Positions 7,137 through 15,658 of a DNA stretch of 64,000 bases are shown one piece after another; within the stretch, counting starts at the first letter, position 1; each line of letters begins with the position of its first letter. The DNA is from Lachnospiraceae bacterium (GTDB lineage: Bacteria > Bacillota > Clostridia > Lachnospirales > Lachnospiraceae). Position numbers and translations under genes: made by a program. The stretch covers positions 1 to 64,000 of the forward strand of contig JAFPWO010000028.1 in assembly GCA_017394885.1 (NCBI GenBank). The letters run 5' to 3'. A model generated the notes under the pieces. That model did no database searches. It saw only the letters and a program-made list of their open reading frames with translations, and was not told where the DNA came from.

Positions 7137-8435
7137 TTATTTGATTAAGAACATGGATATTGGTTCAATATATGTTACTAGCAATATGCCCAGAATACCC
7201 CACAGACAGTAGGGAATTATTTCTTTATATAGAGGCTCGATTTTTATTCCAGTCATATTAGCTGACACAAAAAGTGATGTTCCAAACGGGGGAGTTATCA
7301 TACCCATGGACAGATTGACACAGGCAATACATCCGAAATGAACCAGATTTACCCCTAAAAACTGAGCCGTTTTATATACTAGAGGTATTATCAGCAGAAT
7401 AATAACGGATGTATCCATAAACATCCCGCAGATCAGGAATACAATATTGATGAGCAGCAGGAACATGAATTTTGTAGTCATAAACGACTGAAGGAAATTC
7501 ATAACCATTGTCGGGATATTCAGAATTGCCATGACCCAACCGAAGAAGTTCGCGGTTGCACAGAGTAGCATAATGGTGGCGCTGGTTACCGCTGCTTTAA
7601 TTATTGTTTTATAGAATTTTTTAATCGTGAGTTCTCTGTAAATAAAGAATCCAACGATCATAGCGTAGATACAGGCAACAATTGCTGATTCAGTCGGAGT
7701 ACAAATACCGGAATAAATACCTCCAAGAACAATGACCGGCATAAGAATCGCCCAGATTCCTTCTTTCATTGCCTGCCAGAAAGGAATTGCTTCTTCCGGC
7801 TCCGCAATTTCCTTTTTGTCTCCTTTGATTCGTTTGTCATAGCCGCGGCGGTATACGTAGATTAAGGCGGCGATGATATACATCGCGCACATGATTATAC
7901 CGGGAAAAATATCCGCAATAAAAAGGCTTGCAATAGAAGCGCCTGTAACATTTGCATAAAGAATCAGTGTGATCGAGGGCGGAATCATAGTTCCCAAAGT
8001 CCCTCCGGCAGCTTCCAGTGCTGCTGTAAATACTCTCCCGTAACGATCACGTTTGGTCATTTCGGGATACATGATACCGCCAATCGCTGCGGTGGTAGCC
8101 AGAGCAGAGCCGGAAAGCGCTCCAAAGAAAGCACAAGCCACTAAAGATACGACAGCGAGGGCACCTCTGATTTTTCCGAGAAAAGCCATGACAAAGTTTA
8201 TCAGTCTTTTTGAGATACCGCCCTGAAGCATCAGGTCACCAGAAATCACAAAAAAGACAATTGCCAGCATCGGCATGGAATCAATTGCGACCCAAAGTCT
8301 TTGAGGAAAGACCAGAAGGGGAATGCCGCCTTTACTCATCAGAGCAAAAAGTCCCGACCAGCTGAGACTGAATGCCACCGGAATACCAATAAGCATGAGG
8401 ATGATCAGCGCAACAATCAGAATAGTTGAAATCAT
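7137..8435 (-). CDS. TRAP transporter large permease (DctM type)
   Basis: 432 aa, typical length, about 12 hydrophobic segments. Family motifs include GIPVAFSLSWSGL at the N-terminus, GGTLGTMIPPSITLILYA in the middle and CVNLSMGMITPPFGTSLFVSA towards the C-terminus. It is the ion-coupled membrane subunit that takes the substrate from the binding protein. The start overlaps the small permease stop by 4 bases (ATGA), the usual dctQ-dctM coupling. Confidence 0.93.
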   Translation of the reverse strand: MISTILIVALIILMLIGIPVAFSLSWSGLFALMSKGGIPLLVFPQRLWVAIDSMPMLAIVFFVISGDLMLQGGISKRLINFVMAFLGKIRGALAVVSLVACAFFGALSGSALATTAAIGGIMYPEMTKRDRYGRVFTAALEAAGGTLGTMIPPSITLILYANVTGASIASLFIADIFPGIIMCAMYIIAALIYVYRRGYDKRIKGDKKEIAEPEEAIPFWQAMKEGIWAILMPVIVLGGIYSGICTPTESAIVACIYAMIVGFFIYRELTIKKFYKTIIKAAVTSATIMLLCATANFFGWVMAILNIPTMVMNFLQSFMTTKFMFLLLINIVFLICGMFMDTSVIILLIIPLVYKTAQFLGVNLVHFGCIACVNLSMGMITPPFGTSLFVSANMTGIKIEPLYKEIIPYCLWGILGILLVTYIEPISMFLIK

Positions 8436-8932
8436 TCCTGAACCTCCTTTGTCTGAACAAACCGGTCATAGAGTTCAAACAGACAATATATACAACCCAA
8501 ATACCCTCCCAGCGGCAGAGCAATATAGGCAATACCCATAGAAAGTCCCATCGCAGGTGAGGTGGCCGCCATGTTTTTAACAACCAGCTGTTGGCCATAG
8601 ATCGCAAGAACGATAAAAAACGAAACCTGCATTAAAACAGCAAGAACAGTCAAAACTTTGCCGGCTGTTTTTGATTTCTTATTGATAAGATTATAAACAG
8701 CTTCAATCGTAACAAACTGCTTTCTCCTCACCGCCAATGATGCGCCGATCATAGTCAGCCAAACGTACAGATATCTCATTAACTCTTCACTCCAGGACAG
8801 AGATTCGTTAATCAGGTATCGATAAACGATCTGCAAAACACCGGCAATCAGCATTGTAAGTGTAACTACAAACAGCATTGCTTCGACAATTTTATCCATG
8901 ATATTCATCAGGCTATCAATGTGTTTTTTCAT
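8432..8932 (-). CDS. TRAP transporter small permease (DctQ type)
   Basis: 166 aa with four membrane segments and the family pattern SWSEELMRYLYVWLTMIGASLAVRRKQFVTIE. It partners with the large permease. It is separated from the upstream binding-protein gene by 76 bases that contain a stable hairpin, consistent with the binding protein being made in excess of the permease subunits. Confidence 0.9.
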   Translation of the reverse strand: MKKHIDSLMNIMDKIVEAMLFVVTLTMLIAGVLQIVYRYLINESLSWSEELMRYLYVWLTMIGASLAVRRKQFVTIEAVYNLINKKSKTAGKVLTVLAVLMQVSFFIVLAIYGQQLVVKNMAATSPAMGLSMGIAYIALPLGGYLGCIYCLFELYDRFVQTKEVQE

Positions 8933-8954
8933 AATATCGTTATCCTTTTTCTAC

Positions 8955-8985
8955 AATGCGGCGGGGACAGAATCCTCGCCGCATT
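8955..8985 (-). other. Hairpin 3' of the TRAP binding-protein gene
   Basis: AATGCGGCG pairs with CGCCGCATT over a 13-base loop. On the minus strand it is followed by GTAGAAAAAGG, so termination would be weak. It could protect the binding-protein mRNA or partly terminate, setting the subunit ratio. Confidence 0.6.
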
Positions 8986-9008
8986 GCCGGATTGCCGGAT
9001 AGAATCTC

Positions 9009-10067
9009 TCAGCGCCCTAAGGCTGCCTCAATTTTCTCCAAATACGTGCCATACTTGGCAAGCATATCCGGATCTTCATACACCGGGTGCATAGCTGCTG
9101 CCCAGGCATCTTTATCAACATTTTCTTCAATCTGTACGCCTTCAGCCAGCATCAGACCTTTTACTTCTTCGTTACGAGATGCGCAGGCATCACGCTGAAC
9201 CTTGGTGGCTTCGGCAGCACATTCCATAATCAGTTTCTGATCATCACTGGAAAAGGCTTTCCAAACATCCAGATTCATGATCAGATTAGCGGTTGAATAG
9301 AAATGCTCTGTCATGGAGATAAAAGGGGAAACCTCATAAAACTTATAGTCATAAATAGATTTTAACGGGTTTTCCTGCCCCTGTACTGTCTTCTGCTGTA
9401 AAGCGGTAACCAATTCGGAAGCAGCAATTGGAGTCGCGTTCGCACCAGCCGCATTGAAAGCAGCAAGGTGAACCGGTGTTTCCATAGTCCGGATCTTGTA
9501 TCCTTTGATTTCAGACGGTTCTTTTACAGTCTTGTCGATCAGGGTCAGGTTTCTGAAGCCGTTTTCCATATATGCTAATCCTTTGATATTGGAGGCTTCC
9601 AGTGTCTTAAAAAGCTCTGTTCCGATTTCGCTGTCCAAAATCTGATAGGCTTCTTCGTGACTCTTGAAAAGATAAGGGAAATCAAGAACGCCCATTTCAG
9701 GAGCAAGGTTTACACAGAAAGCATTGGTGACGACAGCGCACTCGATCGTTCCCATGCTGACACCTTCTGTAATATCTCGTTCTCCGCCAAGCTGGGCGTT
9801 GGCATACATCTCAAATTTGATGCGTCCGCCGGATTTTTCTTCAACCAGATCAGCAAATTTCTGCGCTCCGGTATGATAAGGATCCGCTTCACTCATAACA
9901 TGGGCAATTTTAAGTGTATAGGTTTTTCCTTCTGATGCCGGAGCAGTTGTGGCTCCTGCCGGGTCTGTCCCTGCTGGAGCAGTTGTGGTGTTGGAATTGT
10001 TTCCGCAGGCTGTCAGCAGAGAAACTGCCATTATCAGTGCTAAGAAACAAGCTGTCAGTTTTTTCAT
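9009..10067 (-). CDS. TRAP transporter substrate-binding lipoprotein (DctP type)
   Basis: 352 aa. A lipoprotein signal with lipobox LTAC (Cys 21) and an Asn/Thr-rich linker is followed by the DctP fold: KIAHVMSEADPYHTGAQKFADLVEEKSGGRIKFEMYANAQLGGERDI, then MENGFRNLT and KGYKIRTMETPVH with the conserved Arg that usually contacts a carboxylate. This suggests an organic acid substrate. Identity of the acid cannot be read from sequence. The start at 10067 has GAGGATG upstream. Confidence 0.92.
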   Translation of the reverse strand: MKKLTACFLALIMAVSLLTACGNNSNTTTAPAGTDPAGATTAPASEGKTYTLKIAHVMSEADPYHTGAQKFADLVEEKSGGRIKFEMYANAQLGGERDITEGVSMGTIECAVVTNAFCVNLAPEMGVLDFPYLFKSHEEAYQILDSEIGTELFKTLEASNIKGLAYMENGFRNLTLIDKTVKEPSEIKGYKIRTMETPVHLAAFNAAGANATPIAASELVTALQQKTVQGQENPLKSIYDYKFYEVSPFISMTEHFYSTANLIMNLDVWKAFSSDDQKLIMECAAEATKVQRDACASRNEEVKGLMLAEGVQIEENVDKDAWAAAMHPVYEDPDMLAKYGTYLEKIEAALGR

Positions 10068-10089
10068 GTTACATCCTCCTCATAAATGA

Positions 10090-10746
10090 TTATATTGAGG
10101 CTTTTTCAAAAGCCTTTGTAACGTCTTCACCGGAAGAAACAAGTTTGGCAACTGTTGCTTCCATCTTCATTATCTTTTCAGCCTCCAAAAGAATTCTTTC
10201 GGCGTTTTCCGGGTCGATTACTACAACACCAGTACTATCCATAACGATAATGTCACCGGGCTTAATCTGTGTTCCGTTTATATCAAGCGGAATATTAATA
10301 CCTACTGTTTCTATAAGGGCAGCACTTTTTATAGGATTCCAGCCTAGAAGATGAATGGGAAAGTCAAGTTTATATATATCCTCCATATCACGCAGACAGC
10401 CATTGATCAAAAATCCGGCAGCACCAATGTTTTTCGCCTTTTCAACCAGAAAAGAACCTCCGGTGCATATATCAAGTCTTCCACCAACATCAATGACCAA
10501 AAGATCTCCTGCTTTCAATTCTTCATCAATAAACTTCGGATGCTGAATCAGAGAAACATGGGAATACGGATCTTTTCTCATTGCCTGTTTGATCGTCACC
10601 GCATAGCCGGCAGTACGTTTTTGTTCAAACCTAAGCGGAGGAATTCCATTGACCGTATGACACACGATCCCTAGATTATACATGGCATCACAAATGTTTC
10701 CGGTTGGAAGCTTCGAGAATCTGTTGATGAGTTCCATCCTTTCCAT
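10090..10746 (-). CDS. RraA-like / HMG-aldolase family protein
   Basis: 218 aa. It has the RraA fold pattern GDLLVIDVGGRLDICTGG...KAKNIGAAGFLINGCLRD. The Arg-Asp pair in CLRD is present in 4-hydroxy-4-methyl-2-oxoglutarate/4-carboxy-4-hydroxy-2-oxoadipate aldolases and lost in many regulatory RraA proteins, so an aldolase or oxaloacetate-decarboxylase-like role is plausible. Context between a hydroxyacid dehydrogenase and a TRAP transporter favours catabolism over RNase E control. The start is ATG 10746 with AGGTGA just upstream. Confidence 0.78.
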   Translation of the reverse strand: MERMELINRFSKLPTGNICDAMYNLGIVCHTVNGIPPLRFEQKRTAGYAVTIKQAMRKDPYSHVSLIQHPKFIDEELKAGDLLVIDVGGRLDICTGGSFLVEKAKNIGAAGFLINGCLRDMEDIYKLDFPIHLLGWNPIKSAALIETVGINIPLDINGTQIKPGDIIVMDSTGVVVIDPENAERILLEAEKIMKMEATVAKLVSSGEDVTKAFEKASI

Positions 10747-10775
10747 TTTTATCACCTATGAATCCTGTGATGGCC

Positions 10776-11816
10776 TTATTGGAAAAAGCGCTGTCTCCAG
10801 AGTGCTTCAACTTCAGGATTACACGCATTTTGTATTTTTCCACACAGGCAGGTGATTGTATTTTGTGCCGCAACAATAGCCAAACGAGCAAGTCCGGGAC
10901 CAGCCCAACCGGCGTTATGTGTAGTTAAAATAACATTCTCATGAAGATCAAGCAACGGATAATCCGGAAGCACAGGCTCCGGACCATCATGGGTATCAAT
11001 ACCAGCTCCGGCGATTTTTCCTGCACGAAGCGCCTCGTTCAGGTCAGATACTTTAACAATAGGACCTCTGGCTGTATTAATGAGGTATGCAGTCGGTTTC
11101 ATCATTTCTAATTCTTTGGCACTGACAAGACCTCTGGTTTCTGTGTTGAGCGGACAATGGATGGTGATAACATCTGAGGTGCTCCATAAAGTTTCCCAAT
11201 CCACTTTTCTGACATTCAGGCCAGCGCCTTCAATCTGCTCTTTTGTAAGATACGGGTCATAAGCTTGTAATATACAATCCCATCCCTGCAGACGCTTTGC
11301 CACCATTTTTCCAATATTACCGAAACCGACGATTCCGATAGTAGAATGAAAGATTTCTTCGGATAGAGTTGAATTATCTCTCCAGTGGCCTTCCCGGAGA
11401 TGCCGTTCATTGTAAGGTATCTTTTTCAGTAGTGTCAACATCAGAGTGATCGCATGTTCCGCAACGGTCAGAGTGTTTTGTCCAGGGGTATTGGTTACCA
11501 GAATTCCTTTTTCTGTTGCAGCCGGGATATCAACATGATCCATTCCGATACCAGTCTTTGTGATCATCTGAAGTTTATTGCTCGCCATGATGATGTCTCG
11601 GGTAAAAGCTTCCCGATGCATACCTATTACAGCATCGTAAGTATTGCCTATTTCAATCAGTTCATCTTTGGAATAGACTTTCTCTGTTTCAGAAACATAC
11701 GGCCCTATTGTTAGATCGCATCCAGATTCCCTGTAAAGCTTGAATTGGTCAACATATTGATCAATTCCGTCAATCGGTTCCAGATAGAACACTTTTTTTC
11801 CAATCAACTCGTTCAT
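10776..11816 (-). CDS. D-isomer-specific 2-hydroxyacid dehydrogenase
   Basis: 346 aa. NAD-binding GIVGFGNIGKMVAKRL at about 150, catalytic Arg in LINTARGPI, catalytic Glu in GPEP and His in TTHNAG. The family oxidises or reduces 2-hydroxy/2-oxo acids (phosphoglycerate dehydrogenase, glyoxylate reductase and relatives). It is the first gene of the long leftward operon and directly follows a LysR-controlled promoter region, so it may catalyse an entry step. The start ATG 11816 has AAGGAGG upstream. Confidence 0.87.
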   Translation of the reverse strand: MNELIGKKVFYLEPIDGIDQYVDQFKLYRESGCDLTIGPYVSETEKVYSKDELIEIGNTYDAVIGMHREAFTRDIIMASNKLQMITKTGIGMDHVDIPAATEKGILVTNTPGQNTLTVAEHAITLMLTLLKKIPYNERHLREGHWRDNSTLSEEIFHSTIGIVGFGNIGKMVAKRLQGWDCILQAYDPYLTKEQIEGAGLNVRKVDWETLWSTSDVITIHCPLNTETRGLVSAKELEMMKPTAYLINTARGPIVKVSDLNEALRAGKIAGAGIDTHDGPEPVLPDYPLLDLHENVILTTHNAGWAGPGLARLAIVAAQNTITCLCGKIQNACNPEVEALWRQRFFQ

Positions 11817-11889
11817 ACTGCCTCCTTATTGTCTTCTTATTGTCAGACATTCTTTCATAATGAATATGATTTCGGTAACTCTTGAAAAC

Positions 11890-11918
11890 ATTTTACACAG
11901 ATGTTATATATAAGTAAA
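11890..11918 (-). promoter_or_regulatory. Predicted promoter of the long catabolic operon
   Basis: Minus strand: TTTACT (11918-11913), a 17-base spacer and TAAAAT (11895-11890). The weak -35 is typical of an activator-dependent promoter. The predicted start point, near 11883, puts the palindrome at 11939-11955 centred about -64. Confidence 0.6.
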
Positions 11919-11938
11919 ATGACTCTTTTCTAAAAAAG

Positions 11939-11955
11939 CATTACTAATAGTAATG
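11939..11955. promoter_or_regulatory. LysR-type operator upstream of the long operon
   Basis: CATTACTAATAGTAATG is a perfect 17-base palindrome around a central base and fits the T-N11-A LTTR box. It lies just upstream of the LysR start and at about -64 of the divergent operon promoter. The same surrounding block recurs at 14958-15004. Confidence 0.7.
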
Positions 11956-11968
11956 AATGGAGTGCGTA

Positions 11969-12865
11969 ATGGATATTCGTTCCCTGACTCAATTTCTTGA
12001 AGTGGCGAAGAATAAAAGCTATACAAAAGCGGCAAAGAAACTGTTTCTTGCTCAGCCGACGCTTACCAAAACCGTCAAAGGCCTTGAGAATGAATTAGGC
12101 GTAAAACTATTTGACCACATCGGACAAACGATTATCTTAACAGACTATGGCCGTCAGCTTATGATGCTTTCAGAACCGTTGGTCAATGAGTTCAATCAGA
12201 TTCCGCGTCTGGTGAAAGATATAGGAGAGAATGTATCCGGTACGGTAAGCGTCGGTACGACACCGATGCTTGGAGGGCTATATCTTGTTAACTATATTCC
12301 GGCATTTAACAGTGCATTTCCAAGGATTGAACTGCAACTCAGAGAGAGCAATAGTTTTTCAATAATGCATGATGTGTATCAGAACACAATCGAACTTGGT
12401 TTGTGTATGAATTCAGAAAAACTGCAAAACAGTACGGATTTTGACGTACATCTTCTGTTCTCCAAACAAGTCATAGCCTTGATTCATGAAAGTAATCCGC
12501 TAAGCAAAAAAGAAAAACTCTCTATTTCTGATTTGCAGCATGAAAAAATAAACAGTTATGCATTGGGACATGCCATTAATCATGAAATAAACCGTCGTTG
12601 TCAGAATGCAGGTTTCCTCCCTCAAATTAATTTTTCCAGTAACGTCACTTTGTTCCTCGTCAGATTGACAGAAAGTGGGGATGGAATTACGATTATGCCA
12701 AAAGCTTTTCTAAGTGTAAATCCCAGTCGTAATACGGTTGCCGTTCCTTTCGATCCGGTCTTTCCCTGGGAGTGCTGTTTAATCACAAGGAAAGGACGTT
12801 ATCTGTCAGAGGCGGCCAGAACGTTTATTTCGTTTATTCTAGAGAAGTTCGACAATATGGAGTAA
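11969..12865 (+). CDS. LysR-family transcriptional regulator of the catabolic island
   Basis: 298 aa. The N-terminal winged helix is clear (LTQFLEVAKNKSYTKAAKKLFLAQPTLTKTVKGLENELGVKLF), followed by a linker helix and a periplasmic-binding-like effector domain. It reads divergently from the long catabolic operon and away from the second unit. Two matching palindromes upstream of both units make it the probable activator, with a pathway intermediate as coinducer (inference). The start ATG 11969 has GGAG 6 bases upstream; the ATG at 11957 overlaps that site. Confidence 0.9.
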   Translation: MDIRSLTQFLEVAKNKSYTKAAKKLFLAQPTLTKTVKGLENELGVKLFDHIGQTIILTDYGRQLMMLSEPLVNEFNQIPRLVKDIGENVSGTVSVGTTPMLGGLYLVNYIPAFNSAFPRIELQLRESNSFSIMHDVYQNTIELGLCMNSEKLQNSTDFDVHLLFSKQVIALIHESNPLSKKEKLSISDLQHEKINSYALGHAINHEINRRCQNAGFLPQINFSSNVTLFLVRLTESGDGITIMPKAFLSVNPSRNTVAVPFDPVFPWECCLITRKGRYLSEAARTFISFILEKFDNME

Positions 12866-12879
12866 TCATAATATGGCAA

Positions 12880-12907
12880 GAGGACTGGATTTGGTATTCC
12901 AGTCCTC
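12880..12907. terminator. Bidirectional hairpin between convergent genes
   Basis: GAGGACTGGA pairs with TCCAGTCCTC between the LysR and SDR stops. U-runs are weak on both sides, so efficiency is uncertain, but its position between convergent genes supports termination. Confidence 0.6.
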
Positions 12908-12920
12908 CTGTTATTGTGTT

Positions 12921-13700
12921 TCAGAATCCGCCTCCGCACACATTCAGCACTTCTCCGGTGATATAGGATGCGTCATCAGAAGCCAGAAAGGCAACTGCTG
13001 CTGCTTCTTCGGATGGCTCTGCGAGCCTGTGCATGGCAACGTTCCAAAGCATTTTCTCACTGACACCCTGCTCATCACGTATTTTCCACAAGGCCCGGAT
13101 ACGGTCACCGCTTGCGCAGTAACCAGGAGCAATTGCATTGACACGAAAGCCCTGAGGCGCAAATTCTTTGGACATGTGTTTTGTCAGGCTGATAATGGCT
13201 CCTTTGGCTGCTGCATAGTGCGGCCGTGCATATTCATTGGGAACAATTCCTGCCTGTGAAGCAAAATTAACAATGACACCAGTCGTTTCGTGTTCTTTAT
13301 GGGTGCGGATAAATTCCTGACCAAAGAAAAATGTGCTTTTGGCATTTAAAGCCATGATCATGTCCCAACGTTCTTCTGTTACTTCCAGAAGATGTGTCGG
13401 ACAACCCGGAAGGGATCCTCCGGCAACATTGATCAGAATATCAACAGTCCCAAAAAGCTCCCAGCCTTTCCGAATTGCATTTTGTGCATGTTCTCTTTTG
13501 GTCACGTCACAAACAATAGTGAAGAGCGTTCCGGGATGAGTCTCATCGAAACGTTTTTGAAGTGCAGAGAGTGTGGTTTCGTTAATGTCTGCCGCAAGAA
13601 TGTGTGCACCTTCATCAATCAGCCTTTCAACAACAGCACTACCGATTCCTCCGGATGCACCGGTGACTAAAGCATATTTCCCAACAAATCGGTTCAACAT
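12921..13700 (-). CDS. SDR-family oxidoreductase
   Basis: 259 aa, classical short-chain dehydrogenase. TGASGGIG cofactor loop at residues 14-21, NVAGG, catalytic Ser in VNFASQAG, and YAAAKG as the Tyr-x3-Lys pair. The C-terminus keeps the FLASDDASYITGEVLNVCGG pattern of FabG-like enzymes. It is the second gene of the short leftward unit (17 bases after the homocitrate-synthase-like gene), so it probably acts on the product of that enzyme. The start ATG 13700 has GGGGAGG upstream. Confidence 0.88.
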   Translation of the reverse strand: MLNRFVGKYALVTGASGGIGSAVVERLIDEGAHILAADINETTLSALQKRFDETHPGTLFTIVCDVTKREHAQNAIRKGWELFGTVDILINVAGGSLPGCPTHLLEVTEERWDMIMALNAKSTFFFGQEFIRTHKEHETTGVIVNFASQAGIVPNEYARPHYAAAKGAIISLTKHMSKEFAPQGFRVNAIAPGYCASGDRIRALWKIRDEQGVSEKMLWNVAMHRLAEPSEEAAAVAFLASDDASYITGEVLNVCGGGF

Positions 13701-13717
13701 TTTTGTCCTCCCCTTTT

Positions 13718-14908
13718 TTACAGATATTTATTAACCAGCTGCATAAATTCATCATCAGTCAGAGAACGCTTTACGACCAAAGCTTTCTGTTTTACTCCTG
13801 CTAAGAGATCCCGGATCTGATCATCGTTAAGATGAATACCTTTTGCAATCAGCTTTGCTTCGATTGATTTGGCGCCGCTTTTCTTGCCGATCAGTATTTC
13901 ACGTGTAGCGCCGACCAATTCAGGAGCATATGCTTCTGCAACAAATGGTTCTTCCAGCACGCCGGCTACGACCATGCCGGATTCGTGGCTGAAGGAATGC
14001 TTTCCGACTACGGGCTTATGATTCTGTAAAGGACTGTTGGATCGTTCTTCAACGAGTTTTGATACTTGAACCAATTTAGTCAAATCAACGCCGAGATCAA
14101 TATTGTATAACATCTTCAGCGCCATCAGTGTTTCTTCCGTGGAAGTATTACCGGAACGTTCACCGATACCATTTATTGTTGTGGAAAGAACTTCTGCGCC
14201 TCCTATGGCACCGGCAAGTGTACTGGCAACAGCAAGACCAAAATCATTATGACAATGGACTTCCAACCATACTTTGTCTCCCAGAATATCTTTTATATGG
14301 TTTGCAAGATAGCGAATTGCCTGAGGAGAGGCTGCTCCGACAGTATCAACCAAACGGACCCGGTCAATTGTTCCACATTTTACGGCTTCTTCCATAACCC
14401 GGTCTAGAAAGGCCGGTTCGGCACGCGTGGTATCATAAGGACTGAGGTTGACATACAATCCTTTTTTCTTTGCATATTCAGTTAAGTGATACATATTGGA
14501 AATATAAGTATCATCGTCCCACTTCAGCTTGTACTTTCGCTGGAGTGTTCCAATGGGAAGACTGATTGTAACGCCCCAAACTCCTAGTTCTTTTGCCAGA
14601 TCAAAGTCTTTTTCAAGACCTCTCACACATGCAGTAATTCTCGAATAATGGCAGGTATTTGTTATTTCCGCAATAGCATCGGCATCTTCCTGAGAATTAC
14701 AGGGCATACCGGCTTCGATTTCAGGAATTCTCATTTCGTTTAAGAGCTTTGCGATTTCGACCTTGTCTTCTTTCGTGAAAACAACGCCGGCTTGTTGTTC
14801 CCCGTCGCGGAGAGTACAGTCACAGAGTGTAAGATTCTTACTGAAACGAATGTCTTTTGTTACCTCAGGATATGTATTAAAGGTGCTTAGATAACTGGTT
14901 GGACGCAT
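13718..14908 (-). CDS. HMGL/homocitrate-synthase-family acyltransferase or lyase
   Basis: 396 aa. The DRE-TIM metallolyase signature is present: CDCTLRDGEQQAG near residue 29, the metal-binding HCHNDFGLA, and NGIGERSGNTSTEE. Family members condense acetyl-CoA with 2-oxoacids (homocitrate, isopropylmalate, citramalate synthases) or cleave HMG-CoA. There is no long C-terminal leucine-type regulatory domain, so amino-acid feedback control is unlikely. I chose ATG 14908 because it has GAAAGGA upstream and because the predicted -10 box (14937-14942) would fall inside the gene if ATG 14950 were used. Confidence 0.82.
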   Translation of the reverse strand: MRPTSYLSTFNTYPEVTKDIRFSKNLTLCDCTLRDGEQQAGVVFTKEDKVEIAKLLNEMRIPEIEAGMPCNSQEDADAIAEITNTCHYSRITACVRGLEKDFDLAKELGVWGVTISLPIGTLQRKYKLKWDDDTYISNMYHLTEYAKKKGLYVNLSPYDTTRAEPAFLDRVMEEAVKCGTIDRVRLVDTVGAASPQAIRYLANHIKDILGDKVWLEVHCHNDFGLAVASTLAGAIGGAEVLSTTINGIGERSGNTSTEETLMALKMLYNIDLGVDLTKLVQVSKLVEERSNSPLQNHKPVVGKHSFSHESGMVVAGVLEEPFVAEAYAPELVGATREILIGKKSGAKSIEAKLIAKGIHLNDDQIRDLLAGVKQKALVVKRSLTDDEFMQLVNKYL

Positions 14909-14936
14909 ATCATTTTCCTTTCGTACGTTTTTCCAT

Positions 14937-14966
14937 ATTATATCGTTCAAAAGGGAAATAAGTAAA
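14937..14966 (-). promoter_or_regulatory. Predicted promoter of the homocitrate-synthase-like/SDR unit
   Basis: Minus strand: TTTACT (14966-14961), an 18-base spacer and TATAAT (14942-14937). The -35 is identical to that of the long operon. The predicted start point is near 14930, 22 bases before the gene start. Confidence 0.65.
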
Positions 14967-14983
14967 ATGAATTGTTTTTAGAA

Positions 14984-15000
14984 TACAATAGCCTATAGTA
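14984..15000. promoter_or_regulatory. Second LysR-type operator
   Basis: TACAATAGCCTATAGTA is an imperfect palindrome centred about -62 of the predicted start. The block ATAAGTAAAATGA that precedes it (14958-14970) is identical to 11910-11922 by the first operator, and both end in ATAGTAAT followed by AATGG. Confidence 0.65.
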
Positions 15001-15024
15001 ATAATGGTGAGGGGTTCCTCAATA

Positions 15025-15054
15025 AAAGCTGTGGCTTATAAAAACCACAGCTTT
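15025..15054 (-). terminator. Terminator after the C_GCAxxG_C_C gene
   Basis: AAAGCTGTGG pairs with CCACAGCTTT over a 10-base AT-rich loop. On the minus strand it is followed by TATTG and it separates the leftward gene at 15122 from the catabolic island. Confidence 0.7.
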
Positions 15055-15121
15055 CTTATCAAGAAGAATAATACTTATGACCGAAACAATGACAGAGCGA
15101 AGGAATGTTTTTCTTTATGCT

Positions 15122-15526
15122 TCAGATCTTCCCCTTCTCCCTCAGTATCTCCTCCACCAGTGCCACGGCTTCGTATACCATCCCGTCGCAGTGCGGTTTT
15201 CTGGGCAGGCCGGCCTGGGCGTTCATTCGCAGAAGGTCCGCGCAGTCCAGAAACCCTTCATGATTTTCCTTGATGCGCCGGTGGTACTGCCCGAGCGTGG
15301 CCGGATCGTCGATCCCGAAGAGGCCCAGGGCCATGAGCCCGCCGGTCACGGCGCCGCAGACGGAGGCGCGGCGCATGCCGCCGCCGAAGCCGGCCGCGAA
15401 GCGCATGGCCGTCTCTTCGGAAACGCCCGCCGCCTCGGCAAAAGGCACCACAGCCGACTGCGCGCAGTTATAGTGGATCTCCGTATTGTTCCGCAGTTCT
15501 TTTGCTTTTTCGAGAAAATCGCTCAT
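15122..15526 (-). CDS. C_GCAxxG_C_C family protein
   Basis: 134 aa. It shows the spaced Cys/Gly pattern of this small family: YNCAQS, GFGGGMRRASVCGAVTGG, a Cys in LDCADLL and a Cys in PHCDGMV. Members are common in anaerobes and are suspected redox or metal proteins, but no function is established. The start ATG 15526 has GAGGAGG upstream. Base composition returns to the GC-rich background here, marking the right edge of the acquired island. Confidence 0.85.
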   Translation of the reverse strand: MSDFLEKAKELRNNTEIHYNCAQSAVVPFAEAAGVSEETAMRFAAGFGGGMRRASVCGAVTGGLMALGLFGIDDPATLGQYHRRIKENHEGFLDCADLLRMNAQAGLPRKPHCDGMVYEAVALVEEILREKGKI

Positions 15527-15658
15527 GATACAGACCTCCTCAGAGACAGTCTCTGTCTGGTCGTCATCTTATCATTTCTCCGGGTGCGCTGCAAGTCTTC
15601 CGGCTTTTCAACCATGGGCTTTTATGGTAAAATCAGGCGGAAAGGAAAGGCTTCTGGC

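Noticed and set aside
15077..15658. N-terminal 194 residues of the open frame leading into the PD-(D/E)XK-like gene
   Set aside because: This part is antisense to the C_GCAxxG_C_C gene and there is a good ribosome site before ATG 15659.
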